Shown here: positions 1-7,382 of the stretch, one piece after another
Layout: every line of letters begins with the position of its first letter
How positions within the stretch are numbered: the stretch's first letter is position 1
Assembly: GCA_024640025.1 (NCBI GenBank)
Contig: JAHEFT010000019.1
Span: 1 to 34,594 of the forward strand
Origin: Chromatiales bacterium
GTDB lineage: Bacteria > Pseudomonadota > Gammaproteobacteria > Xanthomonadales > SZUA-36
Direction: 5' to 3'
DNA length: 34,594 nt
Position numbers and translations under genes: made by a program
The notes under the pieces: model-generated
Databases searched by the model: none
What the model saw: only the letters and a program-made list of their open reading frames with translations
What the model was told of the DNA's origin: nothing

Positions 1-56
1 GGTCATTCCCGACTCATGGCACGGCGTTTGAGCCTCTGGTGTGGCACGGAGTTTAA

Positions 57-106
57 TCTCCGGCAAGGTCGGCTCCCACAAGAATCGCCGGTAAAGCTGC
101 TCCTAC
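57..106 (-). repeat. REP-like palindromic repeat, copy 1 (two units)
   Basis: On the minus strand two related units of about 22 bases lie in tandem. One is at 85-106 (starts GTAGGAGC, ends CCGGCGA) and one at 57-79 (starts GTGGGAGC, ends GCCGGAGA). Each has the form GTRGGAGCnG...CnGnGA, as in the REP-like elements common between genes in gammaproteobacteria. The TAG stop of the DUF3501 gene lies inside the first unit. Related copies are at 2071-2117 and, degraded, at 33073-33099. No RAYT transposase gene is visible in the window. Confidence 0.6.
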
Positions 107-702
107 TCCAGATCCGCGAGCAAGGCGGCGCGGGATTCAATGGAAACTTGCTCCGTGTACGGATATCCCGCGTGATCCGTTCCAAAGGACAGGCCGGCGC
201 CGCCACGCAGGGCGGCGATCATGCCGGCCGTCAACTCGAAGCGCATGAAGTGAACCGCGGAAGTCTTTTCATCGGTGGAGCGTTCGAGATCTTCGTTGGA
301 GATCGCAAAAACCTTGTCATGCCCTTCCACGCGCAGCCAGACCAGGTGCTCTACGCCAACCAGTTGGGCCAACCGTTCGCGACGGACATCGACGTCTCCG
401 AACTCGAGCATGGCGGTGCATTTGAGGTTGCTGCCATCGGGAATGAGCGGGTTATAGGCATTGAGTTCATCTTCAATGCCGGCGGCTTCAAAGATTTTTT
501 CGATACGAAGCATCTCCTGCACCTGGTACTGGATCGTCAGGCGGTCCTCAAAGTAGAGTGCCAGGTTTGGGCCGATACTCACACGCCGGTGCTTCTTGTG
601 CTCCAGCACCCGAGCCCTGAATTCGGCGCGTTTTACCGAGTACTGTTCGAGACTGAACAGGTCTTCGCGTTGCAGTTTGGGTTGAATCATAAGCGCTTCC
701 AT
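103..702 (-). CDS. DUF3501 family protein
   Basis: A 199-residue soluble protein that I recognise as the DUF3501 family. This family usually accompanies a CCG-type Fe-S protein and a rubrerythrin, as it does here. The biochemical role is unknown. The sequence is acidic, with no signal peptide or membrane segment. Features include a conserved-looking EYSVKRAEFRARVLEHKKHRR-like basic stretch near residue 20-45 (described, not exact) and FEDRLTIQYQVQEMLR near residue 50. The start is one base after the stop of the upstream Fe-S gene, so the two are probably co-translated. A second ATG four codons in (690) has a better ribosome site (GGAAG, 5 bases upstream) and may be the true start. The stop codon falls inside a REP-like repeat. 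Confidence 0.85.
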   Translation of the reverse strand: MEALMIQPKLQREDLFSLEQYSVKRAEFRARVLEHKKHRRVSIGPNLALYFEDRLTIQYQVQEMLRIEKIFEAAGIEDELNAYNPLIPDGSNLKCTAMLEFGDVDVRRERLAQLVGVEHLVWLRVEGHDKVFAISNEDLERSTDEKTSAVHFMRFELTAGMIAALRGGAGLSFGTDHAGYPYTEQVSIESRAALLADLE

Positions 703-703
703 A

Positions 704-2029
704 TCAGATGCCGTAGGCCTTGCGCAGCAAGGACAGGGGGTTTCTTTCCGGGTGTTTCAAATCGAGTTGGTTGGCTATCTGGTCGGCGGCCATTGGACAA
801 TCGGACACCAGGTAATCCGGTTCCATCTTCTTCACGCGATTGACGACGGGTCGTGCAATCTTTTGTGATTTTTCATAGGTTCCGGCACGTACGCCATAGG
901 TTCCGTCGTGTCCGGAGCATCGTTCGATCATTTCCACCTCGGTCTCCGGAACCAGGGCCAATATGTCCTTCGTCTTGGGACCGATATTCTGGACTCGCTG
1001 GTGGCAGGGGACCTGCCAGACGACTTTGCCGAGGGGTTGCTTGAACTCCGTGTTGAGCAAGCCGGCTTTGTGGCGATGGACCAGGTACTCGAAAGGGTCG
1101 TATATATGCTGCCTCACCTTTTGCACATCCGGGTCGTCGGGATACATCAGCGGCAGTTCCTGTTTGAACATCAGCACGCATGAGGGGATTCCGGCAACGA
1201 TGTCCCAGCCTTGATCCACCAGGCGTACGAGTTCCGGGATATTGGTTTTGCGGTACTTATCGACCGTTTCAAGGTCGCCCTGTTCCAGTTTTGGCATGCC
1301 ACAGCATTTTTCCTTTTCCGTGAGCCTCACGGGAATGCCGTTGTGTTCGAATACCCGGATCAGGTCCTGTCCGATGTCCGGCGTGTTCACGTTGCAGTAA
1401 CAAGTTGTGAACAGGACCACTTTTCCGGTTGTCGGGCCGGCTTTCTTCACGACAGCCTGAACCGCCTGTCGGCCCTTGTCGCGTTTACGCAGGGTTTTCG
1501 AGTGGAATTCAGGCAGGTGGGCGTCCGGATGCAGGTCCATGACCTTTGCCATCACCTTGCGCACACCCTTATTGCGGTTGCTGGCGTTGATCAGGCTGCC
1601 AACAACCGGCAAGCTGCCAATGCTGCCCTGAATTCGGGTGTTGCTGATCAGCTTGTGGCTGAGCTTTCTTTGACCCTTTTTGAATTGGATTGCCTTGGCC
1701 CGGAGCATCACGTGCGGAAAATCCAGGTTCCATTCGTGTGGCGGCACGTAAGGACACTTGGTCTGGTAACAAAGGTCACACATGAAACACTGGTCGACGA
1801 CTTTCCAGTAATCTTCTTTTGCCACACCATCGACCTCCATGGTGCTGGATTCGTCGACCAGGTCGAATAGGGTGGGGTAGGAGTCGCACAGCGATACGCA
1901 ACGACGGCATCCGTGGCAAATGTCGAAGATTCGCTCCATTTCCCCGAGGAGCTTTTCCTCGTTATAGAATTCCGGGTCGGTCCAATCAAGCGCGTGGCGA
2001 GTTGGAGCCTCGAGACTGCCTTCCCGCAT
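704..2029 (-). CDS. CCG-domain Fe-S oxidoreductase (GlpC/HdrD-like)
   Basis: A 441-residue iron-sulfur protein of the heterodisulfide reductase/GlpC type. The N-terminal part has two 4Fe-4S ferredoxin motifs: CHGCRRCVSLCDSYP near residue 40 and CFMCDLCYQTKCPY near residue 85. The C-terminal part has two cysteine-rich CCG modules, with CYC...CCGMPK in the first and CHQR...CSGHDG in the second. The protein is soluble and likely moves electrons among cytoplasmic partners. The ATG at 2029 is chosen because AGGAG sits seven bases upstream. An in-frame ATG at 2092 lacks such a site and would run into the REP-like repeat. The gene follows rubrerythrin and touches the DUF3501 gene. From context I infer it could supply electrons to the rubredoxin-less rubrerythrin, but no direct evidence shows this. 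Confidence 0.88.
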   Translation of the reverse strand: MREGSLEAPTRHALDWTDPEFYNEEKLLGEMERIFDICHGCRRCVSLCDSYPTLFDLVDESSTMEVDGVAKEDYWKVVDQCFMCDLCYQTKCPYVPPHEWNLDFPHVMLRAKAIQFKKGQRKLSHKLISNTRIQGSIGSLPVVGSLINASNRNKGVRKVMAKVMDLHPDAHLPEFHSKTLRKRDKGRQAVQAVVKKAGPTTGKVVLFTTCYCNVNTPDIGQDLIRVFEHNGIPVRLTEKEKCCGMPKLEQGDLETVDKYRKTNIPELVRLVDQGWDIVAGIPSCVLMFKQELPLMYPDDPDVQKVRQHIYDPFEYLVHRHKAGLLNTEFKQPLGKVVWQVPCHQRVQNIGPKTKDILALVPETEVEMIERCSGHDGTYGVRAGTYEKSQKIARPVVNRVKKMEPDYLVSDCPMAADQIANQLDLKHPERNPLSLLRKAYGI

Positions 2030-2070
2030 GGTAGTTCTCCTGAGGTTGTGGTGCCGTAGGAACAGCCTCT

Positions 2071-2117
2071 GTCGGAGCGGCTTCAGCCGCAATACTCGCG
2101 GATAAATCCGCTCCTAC
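2071..2117 (-). repeat. REP-like palindromic repeat, copy 2 (inverted pair)
   Basis: This lies between the rubrerythrin and Fe-S genes. On the minus strand a unit starting GTAGGAGCGGATTTATCCGCG (positions described; 2096-2117) is followed by an inverted unit, GCGGCTGAAGCCGCTCCGAC (2071-2090). Each unit contains its own short palindrome (GCGGATTTATCCGC and GCGGCTGAAGCCGC). The outer ends (GTAGGAGC and GCTCCGAC) are nearly complementary, so the whole element can fold into a cruciform or a double hairpin in mRNA. Such elements often stabilise upstream mRNA or dampen downstream expression. Here one could separate rubrerythrin expression from the Fe-S gene. Confidence 0.7.
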
Positions 2118-2138
2118 TTTACCTGCTCTTACAGGTGG

Positions 2139-2555
2139 TCAGTCCAGTTCGTCCAGGGCTTTCTGGAAACGGTTGGCGTGTGAACGCTCTGCTTTAGCCA
2201 GGGTTTCAAACCAGTCTGCAATTTCGTCAAAACCCTCGTCGCGTGCAGCGCGGGCCATACCCGGGTACATATCGGTGTACTCGTGGGTTTCACCAGCAAT
2301 AGCGGCTTTGAGATTATCTGCAGTGGGGCCAATCGGCAGCCCGGTTGCCGGGTCTCCGGCTTCTTCAAGGTATTCCAGGTGGCCATGAGCGTGGCCGGTC
2401 TCGCCTTCGGCGGTGGAACGGAACACAGTTGAAACGTCGTTATAGCCCTCGACATCGGCGCGTTGCGCAAAATACAGGTAGCGGCGGTTCGCCTGGGATT
2501 CGCCTGCGAATGCGTCTTTCAGGTTCTGTTCGGTTTTGGTGCCTTTGAGTGACAT
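2139..2555 (-). CDS. Rubrerythrin, rubredoxin-less
   Basis: A 138-residue four-helix-bundle di-iron protein of the rubrerythrin family, probably involved in peroxide reduction in the cytoplasm. The metal-ligand pattern is visible: [11 protein letters not shown] near residue 15, [10 protein letters not shown] near residue 50, [11 protein letters not shown] near residue 90 and [10 protein letters not shown] near residue 125. The C-terminal rubredoxin domain of classical rubrerythrins (two CxxC knuckles) is absent, so electrons must come from another protein. The start at 2555 has a strong AGGAGGT site nine bases upstream. A longer frame to 2654 lacks one and overlaps the likely promoter. It leads an operon with the Fe-S and DUF3501 genes. 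Confidence 0.93.
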   Translation of the reverse strand: MSLKGTKTEQNLKDAFAGESQANRRYLYFAQRADVEGYNDVSTVFRSTAEGETGHAHGHLEYLEEAGDPATGLPIGPTADNLKAAIAGETHEYTDMYPGMARAARDEGFDEIADWFETLAKAERSHANRFQKALDELD

Positions 2556-2619
2556 GGTGTTCCTACCTCCTGTGCGTGCGGTGTGATAACGGTTGCCTAT
2601 GAAGGATAGACCTCTCTTA

Positions 2620-2648
2620 TTTATAGTTGAAATTGTATTTTCTGATAA
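2620..2648 (-). promoter_or_regulatory. Candidate sigma70 promoter for rubrerythrin operon
   Basis: On the minus strand TTATCA (2643-2648) and TATAAA (2620-2625) are 17 bases apart, a good match to sigma70 spacing. The predicted transcript starts near 2613, giving a leader of about 58 bases before the strong AGGAGGT site. No known operator was recognised. Confidence 0.45.
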
Positions 2649-2775
2649 GCCCAATAGGCGGGTTCAATGACTAAAGTCAGCTCTGGATTAGCGGATACCC
2701 GCAGCCATTAACCCTTTCGCTAGCCGCATCGCAAGCGATATCATGGTCTGGCATTTTTCCACCCCGGAGCCAAAC

Positions 2776-3870
2776 GTGGGTCCTCTAAACGGAATCAAAA
2801 TTATCGAGGTGTCCGGGCTGGGCCCGGGACCTTTTTGCGGAATGTTATTTGCAGACCTGGGTGCCGACGTTGTCTGTGTTGATCGCGCAGCTCCGTTCGC
2901 TTTAAACCCTGCCACCGATTTCACCCGGCGGGGAAAGCGATCCATATTGCTAGACCTGAAAGCGCCGGCTGACCGAAAGATTTTTCTGAGCCTGGTCAAA
3001 AAAGCTGATGCCGTGTTTGAGGGGTTTCGCCCAGGCATCATGGAAAAACTGGGCCTCGGTCCGGATGAGTGCATCGCGGCTAACCACCGCCTGGTGTACG
3101 GGCGAATGACCGGGTGGGGCCAGGACGGGCCGCTGGCGCGGGCTGCCGGCCACGACATCAACTACATTTCTCTCACCGGGGCCCTGCATGCCATCGGGCG
3201 AAAGGGTGAAAAACCCGTTCCACCGCTTAACCTGGTAGGTGATTTTGGCGGCGGTGCGTTGTTCCTGGCCCTTGGCATGGTCTGCGCCATGCTGGAGGCG
3301 CAAAAATCGGGAGAAGGACAGGTAGTAGACGCGGCGATGACAGATGGTTCGGCCCTGTTGATGACGCTTTTTTACTCGCTCCAGGCCCAGGGTCAATGGT
3401 CCACGAGGCGCGGCAGCAACCTGGTGGACGGCGGCGCGCCGTTCTACGATGTGTATGAGACCAGTGACGGCAAATTTGTCTCCGTGGGTGCGATAGAGCC
3501 GCAGTTTTACGCCTTGTTGCTGGAAAAGCTGAATTTGGGCGAGGAAGAAATCGGCGCCCAGAACGATCCCCGGAACTGGCCAGAGATGAAAGGCAGGCTG
3601 GAAGCACTGTTCAAAATGCGCAGCAGGAATGAGTGGTGTGAAATTATGGAGGGCAGTGACGTTTGTTTCGCACCGGTCCTGGATTTCCAGGAGGCGCCAG
3701 ACCACCCGCACAACCGGGCGCGCGGGACTTACATTGAAGTGGATGGTTTGTTGCAACCGGCGCCTGCTCCCAGGTTCAGCCGCACGGCTTCCGAGGTGCA
3801 ATTTTCGCCCCGGGTTCCGGGTTCAGACAGGGAAGCCGTGCTGCATGACTGGGACGTGGCTCCTGGTTGA
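2776..3870 (+). CDS. Alpha-methylacyl-CoA racemase (CaiB/BaiF family)
   Basis: A 364-residue class III CoA-transferase-fold enzyme, most likely epimerising 2-methylacyl-CoA thioesters in branched-chain lipid or sterol side-chain breakdown. Counting from the GTG at 2776, the residues matching the known catalytic set fall at His126 (AAGHDINY), Asp156 (GDFGGG) and Glu241 (GAIEPQF). These are the same numbers used for the Mycobacterium tuberculosis enzyme MCR. That agreement, a GGAG seven bases upstream, and the family-typical [11 protein letters not shown] opening favour this GTG over the ATG at 2743. The next gene begins at the stop, so they are probably co-transcribed. No beta-oxidation genes are nearby, so the substrate is unknown. 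Confidence 0.9.
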   Translation: MGPLNGIKIIEVSGLGPGPFCGMLFADLGADVVCVDRAAPFALNPATDFTRRGKRSILLDLKAPADRKIFLSLVKKADAVFEGFRPGIMEKLGLGPDECIAANHRLVYGRMTGWGQDGPLARAAGHDINYISLTGALHAIGRKGEKPVPPLNLVGDFGGGALFLALGMVCAMLEAQKSGEGQVVDAAMTDGSALLMTLFYSLQAQGQWSTRRGSNLVDGGAPFYDVYETSDGKFVSVGAIEPQFYALLLEKLNLGEEEIGAQNDPRNWPEMKGRLEALFKMRSRNEWCEIMEGSDVCFAPVLDFQEAPDHPHNRARGTYIEVDGLLQPAPAPRFSRTASEVQFSPRVPGSDREAVLHDWDVAPG

Positions 3871-3878
3871 ATTCTGAA

Positions 3879-4544
3879 ATGAAGAACATTCAAAACCTTC
3901 TTTTTGATCTCGACGGAACCCTGGTTGACAGCAGCATTACCATCGGCGTGTGCATTGAATATGCGCTCGACCAGCTTGGCATCGCGGCGCCCGGTGATGT
4001 TGAAGTTGCTTCCGTCATTGGCAGACCGCTGCTGGATATATTTCGTGAGCACTACGCCATGACACAGGAGCAGTCAGAGTCGGCTATCGGGCATTATCGC
4101 GAGCACTACGACCGACTGGGGCAGGCCGGATCGCTGGTCTATGACGGTGTGAATGAAGCGCTTTCAAGCCTGAGGAGCAACGGTTATCGGCTGTTTATCG
4201 CCACGGTAAAGCCGACCGGCATCGCAGAAAAGGTGCTCGGCGACCTGGAACTGTTGGCTTATTTTGACGGAATTAGCGGAGCATCGCTGGGGCACGAGCG
4301 ACGTGACAAAGCCAGTATCATCGCGCATGCCTTGAAGAAGTTCGCTTTGGATCCGATGCAGTCGCTGATGATCGGCGATCGCGACCAGGATATCCTGGGC
4401 GCGCGGGCCAATGGGATCCCCAGCATTGCCGTCACCTACGGATTTGGTTCAAGGAACGAGTTGGATTCTGCGCGGCCTGACCACGTGGTGGGGCATTCCG
4501 GAGAAATCGTTTCTCTTTTGATGAACCCATCCATGGCAAAGTAG
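3879..4544 (+). CDS. HAD-family phosphatase, phosphoglycolate phosphatase-like
   Basis: A 221-residue haloacid dehalogenase-type hydrolase with an alpha-helical cap (subclass I). Motif I is FDLDGTLVDS near the N terminus, with both catalytic aspartates. Motif II is the threonine in ATVKPTG, motif III the lysine in ERRDKAS, and motif IV GDRDQD. It resembles Gph/PGP-type enzymes that remove 2-phosphoglycolate, but substrate cannot be assigned from sequence. The ATG at 3879 is preferred. A TTG at 3867, four codons earlier, overlaps the racemase stop (TTGA) and is possible. It is downstream of the racemase with almost no gap. Confidence 0.85.
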   Translation: MKNIQNLLFDLDGTLVDSSITIGVCIEYALDQLGIAAPGDVEVASVIGRPLLDIFREHYAMTQEQSESAIGHYREHYDRLGQAGSLVYDGVNEALSSLRSNGYRLFIATVKPTGIAEKVLGDLELLAYFDGISGASLGHERRDKASIIAHALKKFALDPMQSLMIGDRDQDILGARANGIPSIAVTYGFGSRNELDSARPDHVVGHSGEIVSLLMNPSMAK

Positions 4545-4576
4545 TCCAACCCTCAGTATTTCAAGGAAGATTATCC

Positions 4577-5065
4577 ATGAATCACAGGTATTTCTCTTTG
4601 GCGCTGTTCCTGCTGCTGGTTGTGATTACTGCCGTGATCGGATCAGGTTTTGACGCCGGTGAGTGGTATTACGTAACCATGGAACGGCCGTCCATGGCGC
4701 CACCGGGCTGGTTGTATGCAGTAGCCTGGGCGCTGGTTTACGTGCTGATGGCCCTGGCAGCCTGGAAGGTCTGGCTGACGGAACATTTTTCACGCCTTGG
4801 CGTACTGACCTGGTGGGCTCTTTTGCTGGTTCTGAACTACGGCTGGGCCGTTCTTTTCTTCGGCTGGCACCGGCCGGGCTGGGCCTTACCCATGCTCGGC
4901 GTCACCATTGTGGTGGCGATTTTTTGCATCCGTGCATTCCGGCCGATATCAAGGGACGCCGCCTGGTTGATGGCACCTTACCTCATCTGGACTGTCTTTC
5001 TCTGGGCCTTAAACCTGGTGATATGGACGATCAACGGTGGCTTTCCGGGCAGGTTCGTCGCCTAG
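4577..5065 (+). CDS. tspO: TspO/MBR family protein
   Basis: A 162-residue five-helix membrane protein of the TspO family, which binds porphyrins and other hydrophobic ligands. Family signatures are WYYVTMERPSMAPPGW near residue 30 (the W-Y...P-x-x-x-P-P-x-W loop), VLNYGWAVLFFG in the third/fourth helix and ALNLVIWTINGG near the C terminus. GGAAG lies nine bases before the ATG. It follows the HAD gene by 32 bases and may be co-transcribed. The physiological ligand here cannot be told. Bacterial TspO proteins have been linked to tetrapyrrole control and stress. Confidence 0.9.
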   Translation: MNHRYFSLALFLLLVVITAVIGSGFDAGEWYYVTMERPSMAPPGWLYAVAWALVYVLMALAAWKVWLTEHFSRLGVLTWWALLLVLNYGWAVLFFGWHRPGWALPMLGVTIVVAIFCIRAFRPISRDAAWLMAPYLIWTVFLWALNLVIWTINGGFPGRFVA

Positions 5066-5105
5066 AAGGAATTTTTCCGGCGTAGCCGGCTGTCGCAATT
5101 GCACC

Positions 5106-5483
5106 TCACGGAGTCGTCATACAGAACACATTCAGCTTGTTGCCGTCGGGATCGCGGAAATAGCCGGCATAAAATTCATCCCCCCGCGGACCGGCCGGGC
5201 CTTCGTCTTTTCCGCCGAGTTCCATCGCCTTGTCATAAACTTTGTGAACCATTTCTTTGGTGTCCACGGCCAGCGCGACCATCGTGCCGTTACCCGGGGT
5301 CGCCGGTTTGCCATCGAACGGCCTGGTTACGGACAGGCCGGGTTTGTCGGGGGCTACGGCCCAGGCGACAAAAACGTCTTCAATTTCCATGAAACGCCCT
5401 GCCCCGATTACGGCCAGCAGTTCGTCGTAAAAAGCAACAGCGCGTTTGAGATCATTGGTGCCAAGGGTGACGTAACCAATCAT
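5106..5483 (-). CDS. VOC superfamily (glyoxalase-fold) protein
   Basis: A 125-residue protein with two beta-alpha-beta-beta-beta modules of the vicinal oxygen chelate fold. It opens with IGYVTLGTNDLKRAVAFYD and ends with YAGYFRDPDGNKLNVF. The position that holds a metal-binding histidine in true glyoxalases is tyrosine-valine here (IGYVTLG), and the final ligand position is asparagine (KLNVF). It is therefore probably not a standard metal-dependent glyoxalase, and no function is assigned. AGGAG lies eight bases before the ATG. It sits 15 bases downstream of nnrU and is likely co-transcribed with it. It ends 41 bases from the convergent tspO stop. Confidence 0.85.
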   Translation of the reverse strand: MIGYVTLGTNDLKRAVAFYDELLAVIGAGRFMEIEDVFVAWAVAPDKPGLSVTRPFDGKPATPGNGTMVALAVDTKEMVHKVYDKAMELGGKDEGPAGPRGDEFYAGYFRDPDGNKLNVFCMTTP

Positions 5484-5498
5484 TGTGAGTCTCCTGTA

Positions 5499-6062
5499 TT
5501 ACGCAAACGGTGAGAAGCCGAACAGCCACTGGTGTGAAACAGCCACGATAACGTAAGTCACAATGCCTGCAACTGCGAGAATTATGTCTTTTTTGACTGG
5601 CACGGCATCGGGCTTGATCCATGCGCCATCCCGCCGGTTCAGCAGCAGTATCTCGATGACCGCCCAGACGGCCAAACCCCCGAACAGAATAACAGACCGG
5701 GATTCACCGTTGGCCAGGAGGTGGGCGGCGCCCCAGACGCTCACGCCGGTGAGTTGGGGGTGACGCAGGAAACGCTTGAGATTAGTGGCATGGTAGGGCG
5801 CTATGAACAGGATGAAAGCGATCAACACAAACAATGCCGTCACATGGCTGCCCCAAATGGGAGGCTGGTAAATATTGACGGGAATTGTGGCTTTCCAACC
5901 TGAAATAATCAGGTACAGGGCCAGCACCATGAACAGGGCGAAGATGCCCTTGAAAGGTTGCTCCCCTATTTTGCCAACCAGGTTCCTTCTGAAGTCGACG
6001 GCCACGGCCGGGATGAAGTGAATGACAGCCCAGAGAGCGACACCCAGTAAGAGTTTGGTCAT
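5499..6062 (-). CDS. NnrU family membrane protein
   Basis: A 187-residue protein with about five or six hydrophobic segments. The family hallmark RHPQLTGVSVWGAAHLLANG is at residues 95-115. It aligns with NnrU, named from denitrification clusters but widespread in bacteria without them. The fold resembles isoprenylcysteine methyltransferase-like membrane proteins, but no reaction is established for NnrU. There are no nitrite, nitric oxide or nitrous oxide reductase genes nearby, so a denitrification role is not supported here. AGGAT is about seven bases before the ATG. The VOC gene follows closely, and a 100-base spacer with an inverted repeat precedes it. Confidence 0.88.
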   Translation of the reverse strand: MTKLLLGVALWAVIHFIPAVAVDFRRNLVGKIGEQPFKGIFALFMVLALYLIISGWKATIPVNIYQPPIWGSHVTALFVLIAFILFIAPYHATNLKRFLRHPQLTGVSVWGAAHLLANGESRSVILFGGLAVWAVIEILLLNRRDGAWIKPDAVPVKKDIILAVAGIVTYVIVAVSHQWLFGFSPFA

Positions 6063-6095
6063 GGCTCTATCCTGCAGTTTTGAGAATGACGATTA

Positions 6096-6143
6096 GTTTA
6101 CGGCAAAAAAAGCGTCCAGGCGTAAGTGTTTTTTGCGGTAAAC
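6096..6143 (-). terminator. Long A/T-rich inverted repeat, possible terminator after the DUF819 gene
   Basis: Arms at 6096-6113 (GTTTACGGCAAAAAAAGC) and 6126-6143 (GTGTTTTTTGCGGTAAAC) match at about 15 of 18 positions around a 12-base loop. A second small stem, GCCAGC/GCTGGC, at 6146-6162 covers the end of the DUF819 gene. Both lie between DUF819 and nnrU on the same strand. The run of T within the arm could act as a weak intrinsic terminator, but the geometry is not classical. Confidence 0.35.
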
Positions 6144-6161
6144 CCGCCAGCACGTGGCTGG

Positions 6162-7382
6162 CTAGCCGGCAATAAGCTGGCCGAGGCGGCCGGTCAAAAT
6201 GGCGAGGTAATTACCCAGTGCGTACCCGATCATCGCCATCAGGATGGAGGCAGGGACCAGGGATTCGCGGTGGTGTGCTGCAACGATCGGCGCTGAAGCA
6301 GCACCGCCAATATTGGCGGCCGAGGCGATTGCCAGTGTATGCACATCCACCCGGAACAACCAGGCACCGGCCAGGATGAAGATGCCGTGAATCATGATCC
6401 ATACGTAACACATCAGAACGAAGGCGCCCATGGTTTCCAGGCTGGCGTTGGTCAGGTCCATGGTGGCGCCGATTCTTGCGACATATACGTAGATGATGGC
6501 CATCGCGATCGGGTGCGCAGCCGGTAGTTTTCGAGCCGGGGTAGCTGAAGCTGCCAGGGCCAGCGTTGTCACCAGCAGAATCAGCCAGGTGCTGGCACTG
6601 ATCACGGTAGCGCCACCCACCGCAACGGGTGGTAATACTTGCGACAGTTCGAGGGAAATCCAGGTAAAACCCAGTGCAATCAGGGCCAGGTAAAGCAACT
6701 GGATCATTTTGGGCGGCTTTTCCGAATCATCATGCTCGGCAGCGGCCCGGTCCATCATTTCGAGCCGGTTCGCCGGTACCCGCATCCAGCGGTTGAATTT
6801 CGCGGCAAAAGCCCGTGATCCAAGCAACAGAGGCAGCCAGACCAGGTAGACCATCTGATCAGCTGCAGCCGCCATGGTCATGTGTCCGCCATCGCCGTCC
6901 AGCGCGGCATGAGCTGCCGTCATGTTCCCGGTGCCACCGATCCAGCTTCCGGCCAGCGTACCGAAGGCCTTCCAGCTATCCTCAGGCAGCGGGAAATGCA
7001 AGGGAAACCACTCCGGGGTGGTGATGGCCTGTCCCAGTGTGTAAGCGGCTACGCCGCCAATGACGACCCCTGCTGTTCCAATAAGCATGACGAATACGCC
7101 TTTACCCATGATCCGGATGGCTCCGACCACATCGACTTTTAGCAGCATCAGGCAGATGAAAATGGGCAGTCCATAGTGACGCAGGAAATCGTAGGCGGCG
7201 CTTTCGAACGGGATCAGGCCGGTATTGGAAAGTACGACCGGAGTGGCGTAAATAAAAATCAACGGTGGCAGGTAGTTGAAGATCTTCCAGCCGCTTTTCT
7301 TTTCCAGCCAAAACCAGAAGCTGACCACGGCGACCAGCATGGCCATGACGCCAACGGGTGAATCAATCAGGGGACTACTCAT
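6162..7382 (-). CDS. DUF819 family integral membrane protein
   Basis: A 406-residue membrane protein with about ten to eleven hydrophobic helices, of the DUF819 (YjcL-like) family. Members resemble secondary transporters, but no substrate is established. A glycine-rich segment AGSWIGGTGNMTAAHAAL in the middle and NIGGAASAPIVAAHHR near the C terminus appear as a pair, consistent with an inverted-repeat transporter fold (inference). The ATG at 7382 overlaps the end of the BtuF-like gene by eight bases (ATGAGTAG), suggesting translational coupling. An in-frame ATG at 7406 would add eight residues and has no clear ribosome site. The coupling implies that the two proteins are made together. Confidence 0.83.
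   Translation of the reverse strand: MSSPLIDSPVGVMAMLVAVVSFWFWLEKKSGWKIFNYLPPLIFIYATPVVLSNTGLIPFESAAYDFLRHYGLPIFICLMLLKVDVVGAIRIMGKGVFVMLIGTAGVVIGGVAAYTLGQAITTPEWFPLHFPLPEDSWKAFGTLAGSWIGGTGNMTAAHAALDGDGGHMTMAAAADQMVYLVWLPLLLGSRAFAAKFNRWMRVPANRLEMMDRAAAEHDDSEKPPKMIQLLYLALIALGFTWISLELSQVLPPVAVGGATVISASTWLILLVTTLALAASATPARKLPAAHPIAMAIIYVYVARIGATMDLTNASLETMGAFVLMCYVWIMIHGIFILAGAWLFRVDVHTLAIASAANIGGAASAPIVAAHHRESLVPASILMAMIGYALGNYLAILTGRLGQLIAG

Noticed and set aside
16-843. Long plus-strand open frame antisense to DUF3501
   Set aside because: No recognisable domain; it mirrors the codon pattern of the DUF3501 and Fe-S genes on the other strand and has no ribosome site. High GC content makes such shadow frames common.
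2121-2136. ACCTG/CAGGT hairpin just after rubrerythrin
   Set aside because: Only five base pairs and no following T-run; probably incidental next to the REP-like repeat.
2950-3801. 283-codon minus-strand frame inside the racemase gene
   Set aside because: Antisense to a well-supported enzyme with all catalytic residues; no domain or ribosome site.
5077-5089. CCGGC-GTA-GCCGG hairpin between tspO and the VOC gene
   Set aside because: A short stem with a three-base loop; the T-run precedes rather than follows it on the plus strand, so it is not a convincing intrinsic terminator for either gene.
5037-5513. 158-codon plus-strand frame over the VOC gene
   Set aside because: The opposite strand encodes a clear VOC-fold protein with AGGAG; this frame is its shadow.
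5499-6062. Denitrification role for the NnrU protein
   Set aside because: The family name suggests it, but no nir, nor or nos gene is nearby and NnrU is widespread in non-denitrifiers.
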